A stretch of 62,796 nt of DNA from Corynebacterium provencense (GTDB lineage Bacteria > Actinomycetota > Actinomycetes > Mycobacteriales > Mycobacteriaceae), in assembly GCA_900049755.1 (NCBI GenBank), contig LT160592.1, positions 13,682 through 76,477 on the forward strand. The letters are read 5' to 3'. The stretch's first letter is position 1. Every line of letters starts with the position of its first letter. The notes under the pieces are model-generated. The model was not told the origin of the DNA and did not search any database. It saw nothing but the letters and a program-made list of their open reading frames with translations. This document shows positions 35,605 to 45,345 of the stretch, piece after piece. Position numbers and translations under genes: made by a program.

Positions 35605-37044
35605 CTATGACCCGACCACGAAGGGGGCGAGTTCAGCCGCGAGAACCTGCGGCAGTCGCACATCCAGCACGGTCCCCTCCCCCGTGTACTCCTCGCCCAG
35701 TACCGTCCCCAGTTCATGGACCCTGGCGACCACGTCGCCCCGGGAGAACGGCACCGACAGTGTGACCCGACGGTCCATTGCATTGAGGTGGAGTTCGAGA
35801 CTGCTCTCCAGTTCCGCGACACCCTCACCGGTGGCGGCCGAGACGAAGACGACGTCGTCGAGCCGGTTGCGCAGGTCCGCCAGTACCAGCGGGTCTGCGG
35901 CGTCCACCTTGTTCACCACGAGAATCTCAGGGGGTGCGTCCTCACCTGTCTCCACGGCGATCTCGCCGATGACCTTGTTCACGGCGGCGATCTGCTCCAT
36001 CGGGAACGGGTCTGACCCGTCGACGACGTGCAGGACGATGTCGGCGGCCATGACCTCCTCCAACGTGGAGCGGAACGACTCGACCAGCTGCGTCGGCAGG
36101 TAGCGGATGAAACCGACCGTGTCAGAGAAGATCACCGTCCTGCCGTCGGCGAGAGTGGCCCTCCGGGTCGTCGGGTCGAGGGTGGCGAACAGGGCGTCCT
36201 CCACCAGAACTCCGGCACCGGTGAGTGCGTTGAGGAGGGAGGACTTTCCCGCGTTCGTGTAACCGGCGATGGCCACCTGCGCCACCGCGGAGGAGTCACG
36301 CCGGCGACGCTTGATGTCACGGGCCTTCTTCATTCCGGCGATGTCCCGCCGCAGTTTCGCCATGTCATTGCGGATTCGCTGACGGTCTGCCTCGATCTTC
36401 GTCTCGCCGGGACCGCGCAGTCCTACACCACCGTTGGATCCCGCACGACCTCCGGCCTGGCGTGACAGTGCACCACCCCAGCCGCGCACCCTGGTGATCA
36501 GGTACTCCAGCTGTGCGAGCTGGACCTGGGCCCGGCCTTCCCTGGACTTGGCGTGCTGGGCGAAGATGTCGAGGATCAGCATGGTCCGGTCGATGACCTT
36601 GACGTCGAGGAGCTTCTCCAACGCGATCATCTGGCCGGGGCTGAGCTCGCCGTCGGCGACGACCGTGTCCGCACCGGTCTCCACGACCACCTGTCTGAGC
36701 TCCTCGACCTTCCCCGAACCGATGTAGGTTCCGGAGTCCGGCTTGTCCCGGCGCTGGTAGAGCATGTCAACCACCTCGGACCCGGCGGTCTCCGCCAGGG
36801 CACGCAGTTCGGAGAGCCGGGCCTCGACCTGTTCGACACTTCCCTGGGTCCACACTCCGACGAGGACGACCCGCTCCAGACGGAGTCTCCGGTACTCGAC
36901 GTCGTAACCGTCCGACTGCTCGGTGGTGTGATCCTGGTTACCGCGGGTAAGCCGACGCAGGCTCGTCCTCTGCTCCAGGTCAAGTTCGCCCACCGTCGGG
37001 GCACCGGAGGTCGCCGTGTGTTCACTGCTGCTCATATCGTTCAT
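35605..37044 (-). CDS. hflX: GTPase HflX
   Basis: Ribosome-associated GTPase that splits or rescues stalled ribosomes. The 479-residue protein has the N-terminal HflX domain ([13 protein letters not shown]), the Gly-rich [11 protein letters not shown] linker, and the G domain: G1 G-Y-T-N-A-G-K-S, G3 D-T-V-G-F-I-R-x-L-P, G4 N-K-V-D. Start ATG 37044 (M-N-D-M-S-S) follows GGTGGGTA; 37035 is an alternative. It is followed after 10 bp by uraA. Confidence 0.95.
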   Translation of the reverse strand: MNDMSSSEHTATSGAPTVGELDLEQRTSLRRLTRGNQDHTTEQSDGYDVEYRRLRLERVVLVGVWTQGSVEQVEARLSELRALAETAGSEVVDMLYQRRDKPDSGTYIGSGKVEELRQVVVETGADTVVADGELSPGQMIALEKLLDVKVIDRTMLILDIFAQHAKSREGRAQVQLAQLEYLITRVRGWGGALSRQAGGRAGSNGGVGLRGPGETKIEADRQRIRNDMAKLRRDIAGMKKARDIKRRRRDSSAVAQVAIAGYTNAGKSSLLNALTGAGVLVEDALFATLDPTTRRATLADGRTVIFSDTVGFIRYLPTQLVESFRSTLEEVMAADIVLHVVDGSDPFPMEQIAAVNKVIGEIAVETGEDAPPEILVVNKVDAADPLVLADLRNRLDDVVFVSAATGEGVAELESSLELHLNAMDRRVTLSVPFSRGDVVARVHELGTVLGEEYTGEGTVLDVRLPQVLAAELAPFVVGS

Positions 37045-37173
37045 TACCCACCATCTTTGCACGGATCACCCCGGGGGCGGTCGGAGGTGCCTGTGCCCGC
37101 CTGCGCAGCTCCGACGCCCCGGCACCGGATGCGGACTCCCCGGGCGGGCGTAGGGGGGGTTACTATATGCTGC

Positions 37174-37962
37174 ATGATTCCGGAACTCAGAAGTGTGGGG
37201 ATGGACTTCGCCCGCTGGCAGGATGCCCTGGAGGCCGCTTACGGCACCGGTGCGCTGCGGGTCACCGGCGAAGTCCGTGACGGTCAGGTCCTCCAGTACG
37301 ACGACCCGAGCGGAGCCCGCCTGGTGATCCTGGCTACGCCCCCCTACGGTTCATTCGCCAGCTTCAGCGGTGGCGTCACAGCCACCTCGCATCTGTCGAT
37401 GGTCAACGACATCATAGGGCTGGTCGATGTCGTGGCGGACAGTCCCGTCCTGCAGATCAGTGCCCGGGAAGCTCCCGTGCTGTCGACCGTGACCGCCACT
37501 GTCGCCCAGGGGCCGATGCTCGCCGAGGAGGGTGAGCTGCGCTACCGGCAGGTCCAGCTCACCGCTCTGGCTGCCCGGGTCGGTGTGTACCGGACACGTG
37601 ACGAGGCGGTCCGTGCCGGTATCCTCACTGTCGGACAGGTGGACTCGACCGGGGCCTCCGACCTCAGTTCGGGTGCCGTCGCCCCCCACGCCGGGGCCAG
37701 GGTGACCGTCGAGATCACCGGCTCCGAGCTGCGGACCACCGCCCTGACCGGACAGCCGTTCTGGGTGTGCACGGTCTCCGCACCGTTCGACTTCACCGTG
37801 GTGGTACCTGCGGACCGGGGGTCCACCGCACAGGATGCTCCGCCCGCAGGCACTGTCCTGTCCGGTGACGTGCAGTTCACCCTCACCACCGTCGACCCTG
37901 TCACCTGCGGGGGAGGATGCGGAGACGGTTGCGGTGGAGGCTGCGGAGGGTCGTGTGGCTAG
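37174..37962 (+). CDS. Conserved hypothetical protein with Cys/Gly-rich C-terminal tail
   Basis: A 262-residue protein I cannot assign to a family. Residues 1-240 look like a beta-rich soluble domain without obvious catalytic motifs. The last 18 residues contain four cysteines among glycines, in a repeating C-G-G-G-C-G-D-G-C pattern, which could bind a metal or be modified. TACTAT (37161-37166) ends 8 nt before the ATG, suggesting a leaderless mRNA. The stop overlaps the start of the next gene, so the pair is co-translated. Confidence 0.75.
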   Translation: MIPELRSVGMDFARWQDALEAAYGTGALRVTGEVRDGQVLQYDDPSGARLVILATPPYGSFASFSGGVTATSHLSMVNDIIGLVDVVADSPVLQISAREAPVLSTVTATVAQGPMLAEEGELRYRQVQLTALAARVGVYRTRDEAVRAGILTVGQVDSTGASDLSSGAVAPHAGARVTVEITGSELRTTALTGQPFWVCTVSAPFDFTVVVPADRGSTAQDAPPAGTVLSGDVQFTLTTVDPVTCGGGCGDGCGGGCGGSCG

Positions 37963-38461
37963 AAGGCGTGTCCCCGTTGTTCCGGTGGTCGTGGGCGCGG
38001 CGGCCGGAATGCTGCTGCTCATCAACAACTACGGTTACCAGGGGATCCTGCTGTCGGTGACTCTCGGAGCCTTCCTGGCTTTCCTGCTGTTCCGCAGGGA
38101 CTCGGAGCGGGAACTCGAGTCGCTGCGGAACTCCATCGGGCATTCCGCCACCGACATCTCACGGATCCTCGGACAGTGGCATGACTTCCACCTCTCCAGG
38201 GCCCCTGAGCATGTCCGCGACAGGGTGCTGCACCGTCCCTGTCTGCTGGACAGGGACTGCGGGGTGGAGAGCGTGCAGCGGTTCCACGATGCCGTGAAGT
38301 CGGCCGAGGAGTTCCTCCACGGGCTGCCCGCACGGGTGCAGCAGGCGACCTCGGTCTCCTCCCTGACCGCCGTACTCAGGGAGGCTGACCACCAGGCGGA
38401 CCGCCTCGCCGCCCTGTGGTCCCGGGCCCGGAGGGACACCGGCATCGCCGACGTCGGCTGA
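37955..38461 (+). CDS. Small membrane protein with coiled-coil-like domain, unknown
   Basis: A 168-residue protein. A short basic N-terminus is followed by two transmembrane helices (about 6-22 and 28-43). A helical cytoplasmic domain follows, with C-L-L-D-R-D-C near residue 90. The GTG at 37955 overlaps the stop of the Cys/Gly-tailed gene by 8 nt, which implies coupled translation. No family recognised. It converges on dapF, whose stop is 6 bp away. Confidence 0.75.
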   Translation: MARRRVPVVPVVVGAAAGMLLLINNYGYQGILLSVTLGAFLAFLLFRRDSERELESLRNSIGHSATDISRILGQWHDFHLSRAPEHVRDRVLHRPCLLDRDCGVESVQRFHDAVKSAEEFLHGLPARVQQATSVSSLTAVLREADHQADRLAALWSRARRDTGIADVG

Positions 38462-38467
38462 CCCGTA

Positions 38468-39343
38468 TCAGTGGAACGGCAGGTCCGTCGTCTCCACAGT
38501 GCCGCGGAACAGCAGTCGTGACGGCCCCCGAAGCTCCGATCCCTCCGGAGAGACGGTCACCCTGACCTCCCCGCCGGGGACGTGGACGGTGACCTGTCCC
38601 TCTCGACGTCCGGCATCGTGCAGCGCCGCAACCGCCGCCGCAACCGTCCCTGTACCGCAGGACAGGGTCTCCCCCACCCCCCGTTCGTGGACCCGCATGT
38701 GCACCTCGTCACCGGACAGCGGGGTCACCAGCTCCAGGTTGACCCCGTCCGGGAAGAACCCGGCGTCCCACTCCGGCATGTCCCCGACCGGGAGCGAGGC
38801 CAGCCGGCCGGGGGTGAGCCCCGCGACGACGCAGGCCAGATGTGGATTACCCATGTCCACGCCCGTGCCCCGGTACTCCACCCCCGCCAGGGTCGCCGTA
38901 GACTCCCCGAGGACGACCGGTGCCCCCATGTCCACGCTCACGTCGGCCGCTGACCCCCGGACATCATGCAGCTGCAGTTCCCGTCGCCCCGCGCGAGTTC
39001 CTATCACTGTCCGGTCCGCCTGGGTCAGTCCCAGGTCGGCGAGCACATGGCCGAACACACGGACGCCGTTCCCGCACATCTCGGCGACCGAACCGTCGGC
39101 GTTGCGGTAGTCCATGAACCAGTCCTCGCGGCTGACCCCGTCGGGCACGGCGTCGATGACACCGGCGTCCAACAGTGCACCGGTGGTCGCCACCCGGATC
39201 ACCCCGTCGCCCCCGATCCCACGGTGCCGGTCCGCCAGACCGCGGACCAGATCGGCCGTGAGATCGACGGCCACCCCGGGGTCGGGGACGATGACGAAGT
39301 CGTTGCCCGTGCCGTGGCCTTTGATGAAGTCGAGTGCACCCAT
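38468..39343 (-). CDS. dapF: Diaminopimelate epimerase
   Basis: Converts LL- to meso-diaminopimelate for lysine and peptidoglycan synthesis. The 291-residue protein has both catalytic cysteines in their motifs: M-C-G-N-G-V-R and S-C-G-T-G-T. The N-terminal K-G-H-G-T-G-N-D-F is also diagnostic. TAGGAT on the minus strand (39356 to 39351) ends 8 nt before the ATG, so the mRNA is probably leaderless. It lies between the unknown pair and miaA. Confidence 0.97.
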   Translation of the reverse strand: MGALDFIKGHGTGNDFVIVPDPGVAVDLTADLVRGLADRHRGIGGDGVIRVATTGALLDAGVIDAVPDGVSREDWFMDYRNADGSVAEMCGNGVRVFGHVLADLGLTQADRTVIGTRAGRRELQLHDVRGSAADVSVDMGAPVVLGESTATLAGVEYRGTGVDMGNPHLACVVAGLTPGRLASLPVGDMPEWDAGFFPDGVNLELVTPLSGDEVHMRVHERGVGETLSCGTGTVAAAVAALHDAGRREGQVTVHVPGGEVRVTVSPEGSELRGPSRLLFRGTVETTDLPFH

Positions 39344-39376
39344 GGCGTCGATCCTACGTCGCCCGGCACCGGCAGC

Positions 39377-40408
39377 TCATCCGGGGATCCCCGCCTGTTC
39401 CACCCTCAGCCTGGCCTGTCCGACCGGGTCAGGTCCGGACGCGTCAATCCACAGGATGCGCGGGTCACGTCGGAACCATGCCCGCTGGCGGCGGGCGTAG
39501 CGTCGCGTCCCGGTGACCGTGGCGTCCACCGCCTCGTCGAAGGTGAGCTCCCCTGCGAGGTGGCTGAGCATCTGGGAGTATCCGATCGCCTTCCCCGCCG
39601 TGGATTCGCGGTGCAGTCCCCGGTCGACCAGATGCCGGACCTCGTCGAGCAGGCCGTCCTCCACCATCGTCCGGACACGCGCCTCCAGACGCGGGTTGAG
39701 CCAGTCCGCGTCCGCCCTCATCCCGAGCAGCAGGGCATTCCACCTCGGTGGCCTGCTCCTGGCAGGCTGGGACGCCGCGAACGGCCTACCCGTCAGTTCG
39801 ATGACCTCCAACGCCCGCACGGTGCGCCGCGGGTCCTTCCTCTCGATGACCTCCGCAGCGGCAGGGTCCCTCCGGGCAAGCTCGTCGTGCAACGCCTCCA
39901 CGCCGACACGTTCCAGTTCCCTCTCCCACTTCGCGCGCACCACCGGATCAGTGGGAGGCAGGTTCCAGTCGTCGAGCAGTGCCTGCACGTACATCATCGA
40001 CCCGCCGACAATGACAGGGGTACGGCCCCGCCGCCGAATATCCTCCACCACCTCGACGGCGGCGTCCCGGTAGGCTGCGACCGACGCCGTCTGCGTCACC
40101 TCGAGAACGTCGAAGAGGTGGTGGGGGATGCCCCGGCGCCGGTCGACGGGCAGCTTCGCTGTCCCGATGTCCATGCCCCGGTAGAGCTGCATGGAGTCGA
40201 TGTTCACGATCTCACCGTCGTAGTACCCGGCCAGGTCCAGCGCGGCAGCGGTCTTTCCGCTGCCGGTGGGACCGGTGACCACCACGGGCCGGGGGCCCCC
40301 GTGTGACTCTGCGGCGGACCCTGCGGGCACTGCCCCGGCCGGTGGTACCTGGACGCCGTCGGTCGCCTCGACTGCTGGGGACGCTGGTTCGTGGAGAGGC
40401 CCGGACAT
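39377..40408 (-). CDS. miaA: tRNA dimethylallyltransferase
   Basis: Adds the isopentenyl group to A37 of tRNAs reading UNN codons; MiaB then methylthiolates the product. The 343-residue protein has Walker A G-P-T-G-S-G-K-T, the I-D-S-M-Q-L-Y-R-G-M-D-I-G-T-A-K segment and D-P-R-R-T-V-R-A-L-E. A 38-residue low-complexity N-terminus precedes it. Start ATG 40408 is supported by TACAGT (minus strand, 40421 to 40416) 8 nt upstream; the frame stays open further upstream but looks non-coding. Confidence 0.95.
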   Translation of the reverse strand: MSGPLHEPASPAVEATDGVQVPPAGAVPAGSAAESHGGPRPVVVTGPTGSGKTAAALDLAGYYDGEIVNIDSMQLYRGMDIGTAKLPVDRRRGIPHHLFDVLEVTQTASVAAYRDAAVEVVEDIRRRGRTPVIVGGSMMYVQALLDDWNLPPTDPVVRAKWERELERVGVEALHDELARRDPAAAEVIERKDPRRTVRALEVIELTGRPFAASQPARSRPPRWNALLLGMRADADWLNPRLEARVRTMVEDGLLDEVRHLVDRGLHRESTAGKAIGYSQMLSHLAGELTFDEAVDATVTGTRRYARRQRAWFRRDPRILWIDASGPDPVGQARLRVEQAGIPG

Positions 40409-40503
40409 GCCCCCGACTGTACAAACAGTCCCGCCGTGGACCGGAACCGGGGCACCGGGGTCGTATCCCCCTCTGACATAATGACGGTTGTCCCGTGGAT
40501 TCC

Positions 40504-40554
40504 CGGACGGGGCCTGCGGCCCCGGGCCTCCCCCGTTGCCGCAGGCCCCGTCCG
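40504..40554 (+). promoter_or_regulatory. Long hairpin in the leader of the DUF349 gene
   Basis: A perfect 17-bp inverted repeat (arms 40504-40520 and 40538-40554, starting CGGACGGGGCCTGCGGC) with a 17-nt loop ends 35 nt before the ATG at 40590. A CATAAT (40477-40482) upstream is a plausible -10, which would put the hairpin near the 5' end of the mRNA. It could be an attenuator, a stability element or a terminator for upstream transcripts. Confidence 0.65.
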
Positions 40555-40589
40555 TCGGTCCACTTCCCAGAACTGTGGAGGCTCTCACC

Positions 40590-41903
40590 ATGAACGCACC
40601 CAAACCCGGAGCACGACCGACTCCCGGGGCCATGCCGGGCGCCGGTCGCCGGGTCACCGCACGTCCCTCCGGACGTCCCGGTTCCACCGACCCCGGCAGG
40701 TTCGGCAGGATCGACGACACCGGCGCAGTCTGGGTCCGCACCTCCGACGGCGAACGAAAGGTCGGGGAATGGCAGGCGGGCACGCCCTCGGAGGGCCTCG
40801 CGCACTTCGCCCGTCGCTTTGACGACCTCCTCGCCGACGTGCAGCTCCTGGAGGCGCGCCTGGCGTCCCACCCGGAAGAGGCCGACCGTCTCGCCGCGGA
40901 CGCCCGTGCCGTCAGGGAGAGCCTGTCCACCGCGGCCGTGGTCGGCGACCTCGACAGTCTGGCGGCCGGCCTGGACGAGTTCATCTCACGTGCGGACGCC
41001 ACCGCCGAGCGGAACACGGTCGACGAGCAGGTCCGCCGGGAATCCGCGGCACAGCGTAAGGAAGAGCTGGTCGCTGAAGTCACCGCGCTCGGCACCGGCG
41101 ACAATCCCGACTGGAAGGCTGCGGGCGACCGGATCCACACCGTGCTCGACGAGTGGAAGTCGCTGCCGCGCACGGACAGTGCCACCGATGACGCACTGTG
41201 GGACCGGTTCCGCGACGCCCGTGACGGTTTCCACGAACGACGCAGCGCACACTTCGCGGAACTGGACAGGAACCGGGACCGGGTCCGCAGGGTCAAGGAA
41301 GACCTCGTCGCCCGCGCCGAAGCACTCCAGGATTCGACCGACTGGGCGGAAACCTCGCGCGCCTACCGGGATCTCATGGCCGAGTGGAAAGCCGCCGGCC
41401 GTGCGCGCCGGGCCGACGACGACCGGCTGTGGGAGCGCTTCCGGACTGCCCAGGACAGGTTCTTCGGCGCCAGGGACGCTGACAGGGCAGAGAAGGACGC
41501 CGAGTTCGAGGAGAACGCCCGCATCAGACAGGCACTGCTGGACGAGTATTCCCCGCGGATCGACCCGGCCACCGGTCTCGACCGGGCACGGGCCCTGCTC
41601 CGTGAACTGCAGGACAGGTGGGACGCGACCGGTTTCGTGCCCCGTGACAGGATCGCGGAGTTCGACGGCAAGATCGCAGAGATTGAGGCCCGCGTCTCCG
41701 ACTACGTCGACCGGCAGTGGCGGGCCACGGATCCCGAGGCCCTCGCCCGGGTCGGTCAGTTCCGCAGGAAGGCCGAGGAGTTCGCCGCGGACGCCGACGC
41801 CGCGGAGAAGGCGGGGAAGACCGCCAGGGCAGCAGAACTGCGGACTCAGGCCGACCAGTGGTCAGAGTGGGCGGACGCCGCCGCCGCGGCAGTCTCAGAC
41901 TGA
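40590..41903 (+). CDS. DUF349 domain-containing protein
   Basis: A 437-residue, highly charged, almost entirely helical protein. It has repeated W-K-x-A/L-G-x-A-x-x-x-D-x-x-L-W-x-R-F-R blocks (about 165-215, 250-300 and 325-375), which are the DUF349 repeat. Long coiled-coil stretches join them. DUF349 proteins are widespread in actinobacteria, with no settled function. The start was set at ATG 40590 after the leader hairpin. It converges on the membrane-protein gene, with 19 bp between the ends. Confidence 0.86.
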   Translation: MNAPKPGARPTPGAMPGAGRRVTARPSGRPGSTDPGRFGRIDDTGAVWVRTSDGERKVGEWQAGTPSEGLAHFARRFDDLLADVQLLEARLASHPEEADRLAADARAVRESLSTAAVVGDLDSLAAGLDEFISRADATAERNTVDEQVRRESAAQRKEELVAEVTALGTGDNPDWKAAGDRIHTVLDEWKSLPRTDSATDDALWDRFRDARDGFHERRSAHFAELDRNRDRVRRVKEDLVARAEALQDSTDWAETSRAYRDLMAEWKAAGRARRADDDRLWERFRTAQDRFFGARDADRAEKDAEFEENARIRQALLDEYSPRIDPATGLDRARALLRELQDRWDATGFVPRDRIAEFDGKIAEIEARVSDYVDRQWRATDPEALARVGQFRRKAEEFAADADAAEKAGKTARAAELRTQADQWSEWADAAAAAVSD

Positions 41904-41922
41904 CACACGGGCGCGGACGGCG

Positions 41923-42780
41923 TCAGGCCGGGTCAACTCCCGGCTCACCTCCGGCAGGCGCCGCGGCGTCCCCCTTCCTGTCCTCCCCGCTGTCGCGCCT
42001 TTCCCCGCTGTCCCCGGCGGCAGCCGCGCGGCGTTGCCGCCTGAGCCTTTCCCCGCTGTCCCCGGCGGCAGCCGCGCGGCGTTGCCGCCTGACCGCCGCC
42101 CTCTTCCGCCGGTCGTCGACCAGACGGTCGGCCGGGACCGGAGGCTGTCCGACCCTCAGCACCTGCTGTGCCGCCTTCGACTTCTCGTCCCGGTCCGCCT
42201 CCCGCCGACGCCGGGCGTTGAACGCCGCCTGGACGGCAGTCCGGCGGAACAGGCGGGTCGACAGTGCCACGACGATGACGAACATTCCCAGACCTGCCAG
42301 GAACATGCCCACCGACGGGCCCGAGCCCGGTTCCTCCGGCCCGCGGGAGTTACGCATGCCCACCGCGAGGAAGCAGTAGAAGGTGCCCACCCCGCAGATC
42401 ACCCAGTTGACCCAGGCCACCAGAGAGGATCTCGATATCGCGGTCGCCGGTGCCAGCAGAAGCCCTCCGACGAAGTAGAGCCACACGAAGACCCGCTCCG
42501 GCATTGTCGTGAGGAACTCGTCGGAACGGTCGGAGAACAGCAGCACGTCGAATCCGCGTACCTGCCCCGAGTGGGGAAGAAACAGGGCGACGAGAACGAG
42601 CACCACGCCGAAGAACAGTGGAGCGGTAGCCGACCCCAGCACGATGGTGCCCGCAGCCTGCCGTTCCGCCTTGGCGAGGTCTCCGCCGGCGGCCTCGGTG
42701 AGACTGTCGACCCTGGCAGCGACCGCCTCATCACGGCGTCGCTGCCGCTCCTCGACGGACAGTTTCTCCACGTCACTCAC
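41923..42780 (-). CDS. Membrane protein with duplicated basic tail, unknown
   Basis: A 285-residue protein. A charged N-terminus (residues 1-45) is followed by four hydrophobic helices (about 45-65, 90-110, 115-135, 155-175). A cytoplasmic, Arg/Ala-rich C-terminus follows. A perfect 48-bp tandem duplication (41997-42092) repeats a 16-residue Arg/Ala-rich block ([14 protein letters not shown] plus two residues) near the C-terminus. The GTG at 42780 overlaps the end of miaB by 8 nt, so it is likely co-translated with miaB. No family recognised. Confidence 0.75.
   Translation of the reverse strand: MSDVEKLSVEERQRRRDEAVAARVDSLTEAAGGDLAKAERQAAGTIVLGSATAPLFFGVVLVLVALFLPHSGQVRGFDVLLFSDRSDEFLTTMPERVFVWLYFVGGLLLAPATAISRSSLVAWVNWVICGVGTFYCFLAVGMRNSRGPEEPGSGPSVGMFLAGLGMFVIVVALSTRLFRRTAVQAAFNARRRREADRDEKSKAAQQVLRVGQPPVPADRLVDDRRKRAAVRRQRRAAAAGDSGERLRRQRRAAAAGDSGERRDSGEDRKGDAAAPAGGEPGVDPA
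41997..42092. repeat. 48-bp perfect tandem duplication
   Basis: Two identical 48-bp units (41997-42044 and 42045-42092) lie near the 3' end of the membrane-protein gene and add 16 residues in frame. Confidence 0.95.
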
Positions 42781-44451
42781 AACCGCACCCTCCTTCAGAC
42801 CCTGAACAGCACATGTCCCCGACGCTACCCTGTCCGGCCGACTGCCCGACCGGCACGGCGGCCGGCGCGCCGATGCGCGGCAACCCCAGTCCCACCCCCA
42901 CCGGGGCGGTGGTCGGTGTACGGCCGGCCTCGGACATGTCACCGGCCCGGGTGCGGCGGTGGGTCAGGACGCCACCGTCAGCGGTGAGGAAGTGGGGTGC
43001 CGAGCCGGTGACCGTCACCTCCACCACATCTCCGGGGCGTATCCGACCGTCACCGCCCGTCGGGGTGAAGTGCACCAGGCGTCCGTCCCTGGCCCTTCCG
43101 CTCATCCGCTTCGTGCGGTCGTTCTTGCGTCCGCCGCCCTCCTGCACCAGCAGTTCGACGGTCCGTCCGATCTGGGCGGCGTTCTCCTCGGCACTGATAC
43201 GTTCCTGGAGGGAGATCAGCCTCTCGTACCGGTCCTGCACCACCGCCTTGGGCACCTGCGCGTCAAGCTCTGCTGCAGGTGTCCCGGGCCGCGGGGAGTA
43301 CTGGAAAGTGTAGGCACTGGTGAAACGCGCTTCCTCGACCACCCGGAGAGTGTCCTGGAAGTCCTCCTCGGTTTCTCCGGGGAACCCGACAATGATGTCG
43401 GTGGTGATCGAGGCGTCCGGGAGTCTCTGCCGGACCTTTTCCAGGATCCCGAGGAACCTGCGGGTCCGGTAGGAACGCCTCATCGCCTTCAGCACCCGGT
43501 CCGAACCTGACTGCAGTGGCATGTGGAGCTGGGGGCAGACCACAGGAGTCTCCGCCATCGCGTCGATGACGTCGTCGGTGAACTCCGCGGGGTGGGGGCT
43601 GGTGAAGCGCAGCCGTTCCAGGCCGTCGATTTCTCCGCAGGCGCGCAGCAGCCGGGAGAAGGCACTTCGGTCACGCTCCATCGACGGGTCGGAGAAGTGC
43701 ACACCGTAGGCGTTGACGTTCTGCCCCAGCAGGGTCACCTCTGTCACGCCCTGGTCGACGAGGGCCCGGACCTCGGCGAGGATGTCGCCGGGGCGGCGGT
43801 CCTGTTCCCTGCCCCGCAACGAGGGAACAATGCAGAAGGTGCAGGTGTTGTTGCACCCCACCGACACACTCACCCATCCCGCGTAGGCGGACTCCCGTTT
43901 GGCGGGCAGCACGGAGGGGAACTGCTCGAGTGAGTCGGCGATCTCGACCTCGGCACGCCGGTTGTGGGCGCTGCGGGCCAGCAGGGCCGGAAGTGAGCCC
44001 ATGTTGTGGGTGCCGAAGACGACGTCGACCCACGGAGCGCGGGAGACCACCGCCTCCTTGTCCTTCTGTGCCATGCAGCCGCCCACGGCGATCTGCATTC
44101 CCGGATGGGCGTCCTTGACTTTCCTGAGCTGACCGAGGGTCCCGTAGAGCCGGTTGTCGGCGTTCTCCCTGACCGCACAGGTGTTGAAGACGATGACGTC
44201 CGGGGTACCGTCACCGACCGGGTGCGCGGCGCCCTCCCCGGCTGCCCCGCCTCCGTCCGGTCCGGGCGGTCCACGTTGCGGGCGGCGGTCAGCGGGACAT
44301 AGCCGCTGTCCTCCAGCAGTCCGGACAGCCGCTCGGAATCGTGCACGTTCATCTGGCAGCCGAAGGTCCGGACCTCGTAGGTTCTCGGGCGCGAACCTGC
44401 CGCCGGTTCCGCCGGCGTCACCGGCGTCGAAGTGTTCTGGTAGTCAACCAC
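42773..44451 (-). CDS. miaB: tRNA methylthiotransferase MiaB, single-base frameshift
   Basis: Radical-SAM enzyme that adds the 2-methylthio group to i6A37 of tRNA. N-terminal cluster motifs are [13 protein letters not shown] and G-C-M-A-Q-K; the radical SAM triad is C-N-N-T-C-T-F-C; a TRAM domain follows. The N-terminal 70-80 residues are in a different frame from the rest. Adding one base to the C4 run at 44236-44239 (minus strand GGGG) restores one continuous frame of 559 residues. The GTG at 44451 is supported by TAGGAT 9 nt upstream. A sequencing or assembly indel is more likely than a dead gene, since all motifs are intact. Confidence 0.88.
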
Positions 44452-44566
44452 GACCAGCCATCCTAGTGCAGGTCGAGCCGCGGTCCGAACGGCAACGACG
44501 GACCCTGCATGGTGTTTCACACTCGTTAAAACTGATGGGTTGCATCACATGTCAGAAGGCCGTCGG

Positions 44567-44572
44567 TAAACT
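44567..44572 (+). promoter_or_regulatory. gluA -10 element
   Basis: TAAACT ends 7 nt before the gluA ATG, so the glu operon mRNA is probably leaderless. TTGCAT at 44540-44545 lies 21 bp upstream, which is long for a -35. Confidence 0.5.
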
Positions 44573-44578
44573 ACACCT

Positions 44579-45334
44579 ATGACAGCAACAGAGAATGCCC
44601 ACAGCATGATCCGGCTGGCCGGGGTGAACAAGTACTTCGGTGACTACCATGCCCTCAAGGACATCAACCTCGACATCCCTGCGGGACAGGTCGTCGTTCT
44701 CCTCGGACCCTCGGGATCCGGGAAATCGACACTCTGCCGGACCATCAACCGCCTCGAGACCATCGACGAAGGCGAGATCTACATCGACGGAGTACTGCTG
44801 CCCGAGGAAGGTCGGCAGCTCGCCCAGCTGCGCTCCGAGGTCGGCATGTGCTTCCAGCAGTTCAACCTCTTCAGCCACATGACGATCCTGGACAATGTCA
44901 CCCTCGCACCGATGAAGGTCCGGGGTGAGTCCCGCCGGGACGCCGAGAAGCACGCCAGGGAGCTGCTCACCCGGGTGGGCATCGAGGCCCAGGCGGACAA
45001 GTACCCCGCCCAGCTCTCAGGTGGCCAGCAGCAGCGCGTGGCCATCGCCCGGTCCCTGGCGATGAAGCCGAAGGTCATGCTCTTCGACGAGCCGACCTCT
45101 GCCCTGGACCCCGAAATGATCAACGAGGTCCTCGACGTCATGGCGTCACTGGCCCGGGACGGCATGACGATGGTGTGCGTCACCCACGAGATGGGATTCG
45201 CGCGGAAGGTCGCCGACCGGGTGCTCTTCCTCGCTGACGGTGCCATCGTCGAGGACACCACGCCCGCGAAGTTCTTCTCCGATCCGGAGAGCGACCGTGC
45301 CCGGGACTTCCTCGCGAAGATCCTCGGCCACTAG
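44579..45334 (+). CDS. gluA: Glutamate ABC transporter ATP-binding protein
   Basis: ATPase of the polar-amino-acid ABC importer for glutamate. The 251-residue protein has Walker A G-P-S-G-S-G-K-S (43-50), the Q-loop in C-F-Q-Q-F-N-L-F, signature L-S-G-G-Q-Q-Q-R and Walker [14 protein letters not shown]. It is the first gene of a four-gene operon with binding protein and two permeases, in the order of the C. glutamicum gluABCD operon. gluB begins 11 bp after its stop. Confidence 0.95.
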   Translation: MTATENAHSMIRLAGVNKYFGDYHALKDINLDIPAGQVVVLLGPSGSGKSTLCRTINRLETIDEGEIYIDGVLLPEEGRQLAQLRSEVGMCFQQFNLFSHMTILDNVTLAPMKVRGESRRDAEKHARELLTRVGIEAQADKYPAQLSGGQQQRVAIARSLAMKPKVMLFDEPTSALDPEMINEVLDVMASLARDGMTMVCVTHEMGFARKVADRVLFLADGAIVEDTTPAKFFSDPESDRARDFLAKILGH

Positions 45335-45345
45335 GAGGAGTGCAC

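Noticed and set aside
39377..41296. A 639-residue MiaA with a long N-terminal extension
   Set aside because: The extension is the antisense of the DUF349 gene and has non-coding character; a leaderless-type -10 supports the start at 40408.
42773..44451. miaB as two separate genes
   Set aside because: The two frames carry consecutive parts of one MiaB protein, and a single base restores continuity.
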